From: DAOSWM01 sp035380045
Lineage (GTDB): Bacteria > Bacteroidota > Bacteroidia > Bacteroidales > Tenuifilaceae
Length of the DNA stretch: 30,610 bases
Reading direction: 5' to 3'
Assembly: GCA_035380045.1 (NCBI GenBank)
Contig: DAOSWM010000035.1
Coordinates: 1 to 30,610, forward strand
Program-made: the position numbers and the translations under genes
Notes under the pieces: model-generated
The model's database searches: none
Told to the model about the DNA's origin: nothing
Seen by the model: only the letters and a program-made list of their open reading frames with translations
Shown here: piece by piece, positions 25,240 through 30,610 of the stretch
Numbering within the stretch: the stretch's first letter is position 1
How the letters are laid out: each line of letters begins with the position of its first letter

Positions 25240-26280
25240 ATGAAAACAATTTTTTGTTACCTGATAATACTTATTATCACAGTTGGCTATTCAAATGCAT
25301 GCACAACCTTCTGCCTTAAAAATGGCGAAAGCATAATCCTTGCAAAAAATCTCGATTGGGAAATCGATTTGGGTTTTGTAATGGTGAATCCTAGTGGCAT
25401 TCAGAAGGAATCTTTTTCTGATGAAGGAAAAAGTATAATATGGACATCAAAATATCCAAGCGTAACATTCAACCAGTTTGGGAAAGAATTCCCGCTGGGC
25501 GGGATGAATTTCTGCGGCCTCGCCATGGAAGAATTGAATTCTGAATCTGTGATTTTTATTAATGATTCCAGCAAAAACCAGCTTAACGAATTTCAGCTTG
25601 TTCAGTACATTCTCGATAACTGCTCAAATGTTAACGAAGCCATTCAACTGCTAAAAATTCTTCAACAAAAAGTTGCCATTCAAACTTTGCACTATATGAT
25701 TGCCGATAGTTCCGGAGTTAGCGCAGTTATCGAATTTGATGGTACAAAATTTAACCCAATAATTTGCGATGGCCATAACTATTCGGTTCTCAGCAATAAT
25801 ATGTACCACCAGTCGCTTCGATATCTCAATAATTTTGAGGGTTTTGGCGGGAAGTTGCCAATAGTAAATCGCTCCGGCTCAAATGAGCGATTTGTTTTCA
25901 CCGTGAAAATGCTGAGCAACTTTTCTAATCAAAACCCTGTAGATTACTCGTTCAGGGTTTTAGATAGTGTTAAACAGTACGATACGCGCTGGAGCATAGT
26001 TTACGATACAAAAATGCTGAAGATTTATTTTCGGTTCCACTCATGCGAAAAAGTTAAAGAATTTGATTTATCACTATTAAATATTCATTCGCTCAAACAA
26101 ACAATTGGATGCGATATCACCCGCTGCTCTTGTATAGAAGCAAAACATTTTTCTGAAATTTCTGCTAACGATAATTCTTCTCTCATTAAAAATGTTTCGG
26201 ATAAAATCGGAACAAATTATCAATATCTTCTGAATAAAATGGCTGACTACGGGAATTTGTATCTAAAAAAAATTCACTGA
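25240..26280 (+). CDS. C59-like Ntn amidase (penicillin V acylase/bile salt hydrolase superfamily)
   Basis: A 346-residue exported enzyme expected to hydrolyse linear C-N amide bonds. A signal peptide ends SNA, and its cleavage exposes Cys21 (CTTFCLKNG) as the N-terminal nucleophile. The first active-site loop is AKNLDWE with Asn37 and Asp39. Bile salt hydrolases have Arg where this protein has Lys36. A further segment, SVLSNNMYHQS, matches the Asn region of the family. It is one base before the erythromycin-esterase gene. The true substrate may be an N-acyl amino acid, bile acid conjugate or penicillin-like compound; none can be chosen from the sequence. Confidence 0.83.
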   Translation: MKTIFCYLIILIITVGYSNACTTFCLKNGESIILAKNLDWEIDLGFVMVNPSGIQKESFSDEGKSIIWTSKYPSVTFNQFGKEFPLGGMNFCGLAMEELNSESVIFINDSSKNQLNEFQLVQYILDNCSNVNEAIQLLKILQQKVAIQTLHYMIADSSGVSAVIEFDGTKFNPIICDGHNYSVLSNNMYHQSLRYLNNFEGFGGKLPIVNRSGSNERFVFTVKMLSNFSNQNPVDYSFRVLDSVKQYDTRWSIVYDTKMLKIYFRFHSCEKVKEFDLSLLNIHSLKQTIGCDITRCSCIEAKHFSEISANDNSSLIKNVSDKIGTNYQYLLNKMADYGNLYLKKIH

Positions 26281-26281
26281 C

Positions 26282-27613
26282 ATGAAAACACTTACTAAAA
26301 TAATTCTGGCAATTTTTCTAGTATCGTGCACATCCACAAATACATCAAATAAGCAGAAAATTATTAAGGAGCTAAATCAATGCATAATTGAATTACCCAA
26401 ACAATCGCCTTTGCTGTACACTGATCAGCTAATTGAAGGATTATTCGATTGGAGTAACTATTCTGTAATTGGATTAGGAGAATCTGCTCATGGAGCAAAA
26501 GAATTTTTTGAGTTAAAGCATAGGCTTTTCAAATACTTAGTGGAAAACCAAAACTTTAAAGTTCTGGCGTATGAATTTAGCTTTCGAACATCCTTAAAAA
26601 TTAACGATTATGTGATGAACGGAAAGGGAACGTTGGATTCTTTATTCGCTGGAGAATTATGGATTCAGGATAATTACCAAGTTCAGGACTTAATAAAATG
26701 GATGCACAGCTATAATTTAGGTAAAGATGAAATTGAAAAAGTAAAATTTGTTGGAATCGATAATCAACTAGATGCTTTTAATCCTGAAAGGACTATTGAT
26801 TGCATCAATAAATATTTTCCAGAAATACTATCCTTAAATAGTTCATTGGTTCAGGAAATATTGAATTTAGACCATATTAGGTATAGAAAAATTACAACAG
26901 AAGAATATAAGCGAAGAGAGGAAATTTATTTACGTCTTATAAGCGCTGCAAACAGCTACTTCAAATTGAATAATGAGAATGAAACTTTAGATCAAAAAAT
27001 CACGATACGTTTAATAGAATCGTTGCTCAGATCGAACGAATGGTTATACAATATTTACACCGGTAAGAGCAACAACAGAGACAAAGATCTAACTGAAAAT
27101 TTACTGTGGGTAAAGGATTGCAATAATTCCAAGGTTGCAATTTGGGCGCATACTTCGCATGTTCAAAACAATCCAAATTTCTATGGAGATCAACTTGGGT
27201 CCATTGGATACTATCTAAGAGATACCTTAAAAGAAAGCTATTTAATAGTTTCCACTGCTTTTACTAAGGGTAAATTTAAAGCAGTAATGGAAGGATCCGA
27301 TGGAGATACTCCGCCATTAGATTGTGAAATAATTGAGAATCCACTACCTGAATCAATTAATGAAATATTCTACCAAGCAAAGCATAAAGATTTTTTTCTT
27401 GATGTAAGTAAAATACAGCAAAGTAGCAACCTGTATTCTTATCTTGATACTGTCCGACCAATGTTAGGCGTGGGAGATTGCTATGCGGGGTCAATAAAAC
27501 CTCATTACCAATCACCTGAAAGACAAATAAATTTATTAACTGCTACAAATATTGTTTTTTACTTTTCTGATACGCACCCTGTTAGGGTTCATGAAAGATT
27601 TAATACAAAGTAG
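26282..27613 (+). CDS. Erythromycin-esterase family lipoprotein
   Basis: A 443-residue lipoprotein (lipobox FLVSC, Cys16) of the erythromycin-esterase family. The GESAHGAKEF motif (66-75) holds the conserved Glu67 and His70 that activate water in EreB/EreC-type enzymes. AIWAHTSHV supplies the other conserved histidines. Characterised members open macrolide lactone rings, but many chromosomal relatives act on unknown esters, so resistance should not be assumed. It is translated together with the C59 gene, one base apart. Base composition is lower in GC than in neighbouring genes (32 G or C of 120 in 26821-26940). Confidence 0.85.
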   Translation: MKTLTKIILAIFLVSCTSTNTSNKQKIIKELNQCIIELPKQSPLLYTDQLIEGLFDWSNYSVIGLGESAHGAKEFFELKHRLFKYLVENQNFKVLAYEFSFRTSLKINDYVMNGKGTLDSLFAGELWIQDNYQVQDLIKWMHSYNLGKDEIEKVKFVGIDNQLDAFNPERTIDCINKYFPEILSLNSSLVQEILNLDHIRYRKITTEEYKRREEIYLRLISAANSYFKLNNENETLDQKITIRLIESLLRSNEWLYNIYTGKSNNRDKDLTENLLWVKDCNNSKVAIWAHTSHVQNNPNFYGDQLGSIGYYLRDTLKESYLIVSTAFTKGKFKAVMEGSDGDTPPLDCEIIENPLPESINEIFYQAKHKDFFLDVSKIQQSSNLYSYLDTVRPMLGVGDCYAGSIKPHYQSPERQINLLTATNIVFYFSDTHPVRVHERFNTK

Positions 27614-27807
27614 AAAGAGGTTCGTTTTTATGTTATTCGAGAATAGCATAAAAACTCAAGACTTATTTAAGGGTAATAAAAAATTTAAAGTGTTTTAAGG
27701 TACTACCCATTTGAAAATAACACCCATATATTTTTGCTGACAGCAGGCAAAAACGGTAACTTGTAAAAAATTTTCAAAAATTGGATAACACAACAATTTG
27801 CAAAAAA
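27614..27807. other. AT-rich spacer before the serine hydrolase
   Basis: Of 194 bases, no hairpin with a T-run stands out. A possible promoter is TTTG (27710-27713) with TATTTTTG (27729-27736), but the 15-base spacing is short, so it is weak. No small gene is supported. Confidence 0.3.
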
Positions 27808-29214
27808 ATGAAACGTATTATACTCACTTTCACAGTCTTTTGCATATTAGCTGCATGTAGCAGCAATCAGAATAAAAATCGGTTTCTTGGTTTCTGGCAG
27901 GGGCCACACCCCGAGGATCCAAGTAAAAATTTTTATTTCCATTTGTACCAAACCCAGAATCAGGTTCAGGCGCATGGTTACTGGACCGAAAACAACTTCT
28001 ACAATTCACAGTTTAACATCGACAGTGTAAGCGTAAATGGCGACAGCATCTCGTTTTTTATCCCCGATTGGGGATGCACTTACAAAGGAGAATTTTGTGG
28101 AAACCTGAATATTTCCGGAGGTTTTAGCTGCCTCGGTGAACCGTTCGATAGCGTTCGGTTAACACGAAACGATGAAGTTTCGAAGTACCTAACCGAAGCA
28201 AAGCCTGGTTGTTCCTCCGAAAGCTACAGGTACTCACATAGCATACCAAGCAACCAGAACGACAAGCTAATTCCTTCAAACTTCCAATCGCCTAACGACT
28301 CTCTTTTCGTGTATTCTCTCATTCCCGAAATAATCCGGAGCGATTATGGTAGGCTAAACTCTTTCCTGCTTGTTAAGGATGGCAAGCTAATCTGCGAGGA
28401 GTACTTCTTCGGATACACTTCCTCCGATCTACATCAAATCGAATCGTCAACCAAAAGCGTTACGTCTTTAGCTTACGGAATTGCCCACGATAAAAAGATA
28501 ATTGACGATGTGCAAACACCAATTTACATGATATTCCCGGAGTACAAACACCTTGCTCAGGGAGAGTACAAGAGTATAACTGTGAAGCATCTGCTTACAA
28601 TGACAGCAGGATTCGACATAGAGAATGATGCGGTTTTTAGAAGCGATAACCGGATAGATTTTGCGCTAAGGCGCAACCTTGCCCACGCACCGGGAACTAA
28701 ATTCGTTTACGATGGTGGTTCCACCGAAATTCTGGGAGCAATAGTTAAAAAAGGAACCGGAATGTTTATCGATGATTTTGTCAAAAAAAACCTATTCACA
28801 CCTTTGGCAATTGATAGCTACAACTGGGAAATTTATAGGCAGGATGGTTATCCTAGCACTGGCGGTTCACTTTGGCTTACCCCACGAGCTATGGCAAAAA
28901 TTGGGCTGTTGGTTCTTAACAACGGAGTTTTCGATGGCCAGCAGATTGTTTCGCAGGATTGGATTACGGAGTCAACCAGCGTGCAAACCAAAACGCACAT
29001 TGAAGGCGATAACTATGGCTACCAGTGGTGGAGAATTACACTGAATTCGAGCGAAAACAGTTACTCCACAGTCTGGGCCAATGGCTGGGGCAGCCAATTT
29101 ATTTACATTGTTCCTGAACTAAAGGTAGTTATTGTTACAACAGGCTACAACTACGAGAACGACTCGTGGGCAATAACTAATGGTATTTCAAAATACATTT
29201 ACTTACTAAAATAG
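27808..29214 (+). CDS. Serine beta-lactamase/esterase family lipoprotein with N-terminal beta-domain
   Basis: A 468-residue lipoprotein (lipobox ILAAC, Cys17). An N-terminal region of about 120 residues, rich in Trp, Phe and Tyr, resembles a lipocalin-type beta domain. It is followed by a class C-like serine hydrolase domain. The SxxK motif is Ser213-Ser-Thr-Lys216. The YxN position is occupied by YDGGS, and a TMTAGFD block and a GYQWW block are typical of penicillin-binding-like esterases. The usual KTG box is not evident. The start ATG at 27808 is chosen over the upstream TTG at 27781. It is likely a surface or periplasmic esterase or D-amino-acid amidase; beta-lactam hydrolysis is not shown. 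Confidence 0.85.
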   Translation: MKRIILTFTVFCILAACSSNQNKNRFLGFWQGPHPEDPSKNFYFHLYQTQNQVQAHGYWTENNFYNSQFNIDSVSVNGDSISFFIPDWGCTYKGEFCGNLNISGGFSCLGEPFDSVRLTRNDEVSKYLTEAKPGCSSESYRYSHSIPSNQNDKLIPSNFQSPNDSLFVYSLIPEIIRSDYGRLNSFLLVKDGKLICEEYFFGYTSSDLHQIESSTKSVTSLAYGIAHDKKIIDDVQTPIYMIFPEYKHLAQGEYKSITVKHLLTMTAGFDIENDAVFRSDNRIDFALRRNLAHAPGTKFVYDGGSTEILGAIVKKGTGMFIDDFVKKNLFTPLAIDSYNWEIYRQDGYPSTGGSLWLTPRAMAKIGLLVLNNGVFDGQQIVSQDWITESTSVQTKTHIEGDNYGYQWWRITLNSSENSYSTVWANGWGSQFIYIVPELKVVIVTTGYNYENDSWAITNGISKYIYLLK

Positions 29215-29625
29215 CATGATTTCTTCGTATCGCAGTATTATAAAATTGCCTAAAAAATAAAGGAATTAAGGTTATATAAACAATTTTACATCGAATTTAT
29301 AGCCTGTAAATATGGTTTTTATATTTAATATTATTAGTTGCAATATTCACAAAACACCAAGCCATACTACCTTATTAGCAGCGAATTGTATTGATATTTA
29401 TATGGTACTAGCATTTAATATTGCATATAGTTCTCCACCTGTAAATTCGTAGGTCAACAATAACCTTGTATTAATCTATCCTTTGGAAGTATTCCCAAAA
29501 AAAAAATCAATTTATGGGGTTATACATTTCCACTCTTGTAGTTTTTTGTATATTTACTTTGTTATTATTCACCCTAAACACAGAGTTCACAAGAGTTTAA
29601 ATTTAAAAATAAAATTAACCTAGTT
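29215..29625. other. 411-base AT-rich intergenic region
   Basis: I see no open frame, tRNA, clear hairpin terminator or perfect promoter here. A near -7 element (ttactttg, 29554-29561) lies 64 bases before the next gene, with one mismatch. Confidence 0.4.
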
Positions 29626-30610
29626 ATGAGATCATTACTTACTGCAGGCATCATTCTGCTTGCAACTTTTAGCATTTTTGCGCAGGACGTTGAGCAAACT
29701 AAAAAAATCCCTACTACCTACGACCGTAGTTCACTGGCCACTTTCTTTATCGACTTTGGCTCTGGTAACTACTACGAAAAAATGAAAGAAAAGATTGACA
29801 GCATCGTTTTTTCCGACAAGTACGACAACAACAACTACGGCGAGAAGTTTATTCCTGCTCCCTACTCAAGAACCGATGGCCCAAAAGCTGTAACCGAGGC
29901 TGTACTTTCCGAACTCACAAACCGTAAGGTTGGCAAGCAAATTATTGCCAAGTGGTACAACCGCCAACCCGATGGAAACATGTCGCTCGATCTCATTCGC
30001 TCGCGTGGTAGGTTTAGTGCTACCGATGCAGACTTCATTAAGGCGCAAACCACAAAGAGAGGAAATGCTGCTCTCGAAGATTTCGGAAACAGGCTCGTAA
30101 ACCTTAGCTACGTTCTCCTTATCGATATCACAAAGGTTCAAACCATGGAAGAAGCAGGAATGGGCGACCTCCTTCGTGGTTTTCAGGCAAACGTAACGGG
30201 CTACCTCTACAAAATTAATTTCGACGAAACAACCAAGTACGCTTTCTACGACACTTGGATTTACGACGATGACACCGAGGAGGTGAAAGCAGAAAAGATG
30301 AAAAAGTTCGAGGAGCTCGAAATTCCCATCTCATTCATTACACAAAAATCAACCGTAGTTTCAGCATCGCAGCCAAAGTCCGATGGCGCCAAACTTTTCA
30401 TGAAATCAAAATCTGACGACGATCTGCTTGAAGAGTTAGCTCAAAAGTGCTACGATGAAACCATATTCCAAATTGAGCGCGAAGTTGAAGATTTTAAAGT
30501 CAAAACCCCTATCTACGAAACCCGCCCCATTAGGGCGAAAATTGGGCTGAAAGAAGGCCTCAAAACCGATTACCGATTCTTCGTTTACGAGTTCGTTTAC
30601 AACGAGAAAA
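29626..30610 (+). CDS. Large exported protein of unknown function, 3'-truncated by the window
   Basis: An open frame begins at ATG 29626 and stays open to the right edge, at least 328 residues. A signal peptide (MRSLLTAGIILLATFSIFAQ) is cleaved near FA-Q. The mature part has an aromatic, charged composition (TFFIDFGSGNYYEKM, LSYVLLIDITKVQTM, GFQANVTGYLYKINFDE, YAFYDTWIYDDDTEE) and no family I recognise. Codons are visibly richer in C-ending forms (GAC, TAC, AAC, CTC) than in the cluster before it, which may mean high expression or different ancestry. It has its own upstream gap of 411 bases, so it is probably a separate unit. Confidence 0.8.
   Translation, partial: MRSLLTAGIILLATFSIFAQDVEQTKKIPTTYDRSSLATFFIDFGSGNYYEKMKEKIDSIVFSDKYDNNNYGEKFIPAPYSRTDGPKAVTEAVLSELTNRKVGKQIIAKWYNRQPDGNMSLDLIRSRGRFSATDADFIKAQTTKRGNAALEDFGNRLVNLSYVLLIDITKVQTMEEAGMGDLLRGFQANVTGYLYKINFDETTKYAFYDTWIYDDDTEEVKAEKMKKFEELEIPISFITQKSTVVSASQPKSDGAKLFMKSKSDDDLLEELAQKCYDETIFQIEREVEDFKVKTPIYETRPIRAKIGLKEGLKTDYRFFVYEFVYNEK

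Noticed and set aside
26282..29214. A mobile antibiotic-resistance cassette (erythromycin esterase plus beta-lactamase)
   Set aside because: No integrase, transposase, inverted repeats or attachment sites were seen, both are chromosomal-type lipoproteins, and the families include many non-resistance enzymes.

Overview
The window looks like a chromosomal segment of a Bacteroidota (Bacteroidetes) bacterium, probably close to Bacteroidales. The evidence is an AT-rich genome, TAnnTTTG-type -7 promoter elements, GSCFA and erythromycin-esterase family proteins, LytS/LytTR signalling, many exported lipoproteins and small Ala/Glu-rich lipoproteins, and a LeuRS with large insertions. I saw no tRNA, rRNA, CRISPR array, transposase or phage gene.

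Region 1 (1-7 kb, plus strand) is mainly housekeeping. It holds the tail of an upstream gene and its terminator, then a 400-base spacer made of short-period dispersed repeats. After that come leuS, queG (short form), an alpha/beta hydrolase with a GSCFA protein, and a ZIP metal transporter (zupT). Region 2 (7-10.7 kb, minus strand) has a U32 RNA-hydroxylation-type protein that overlaps zupT tail to tail, an exported TPR protein and tadA. tadA is divergent from aspS (10.7-12.4 kb, plus), which ends at a bidirectional terminator shared with a 62-residue lipoprotein. Region 3 (12.9-16.3 kb, minus) is a tight operon of aminotransferase, family 2 glycosyltransferase and an oligopeptide-type ABC permease with an enlarged periplasmic insert.

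Region 4 (16.4-19 kb, plus) is an outer-membrane beta-barrel, a LytS-type histidine kinase and a LytTR response regulator. It is followed by an exact 20-base-period direct repeat that could be the regulator's operator. Region 5 (19.1-29.2 kb, plus) is the most unusual part. After a small membrane protein there are seven predicted exported hydrolases or transferases of unrelated folds plus one integral membrane methyltransferase: an alpha/beta esterase, a C10 streptopain-like cysteine peptidase, an ICMT-like methyltransferase, a C45 acyltransferase-like Ntn protein, an S41-like peptidase, a C59 Ntn amidase (penicillin V acylase/bile salt hydrolase superfamily), an erythromycin-esterase family protein and a serine beta-lactamase/esterase family protein. 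Several pairs overlap by ATGA, so the genes are largely co-transcribed. The substrate is unknown. Turnover of acylated peptides, lipids or antibiotic-like compounds at the cell surface is a reasonable but untested idea. The window ends inside a large exported protein (from 29626) with more C-ending codons.

The sequence contains a 100-N gap at 19924-20023. The 55 bases on each side are identical, so the gap is almost certainly an unmerged contig overlap. Joining across it restores one intact 336-residue alpha/beta hydrolase.
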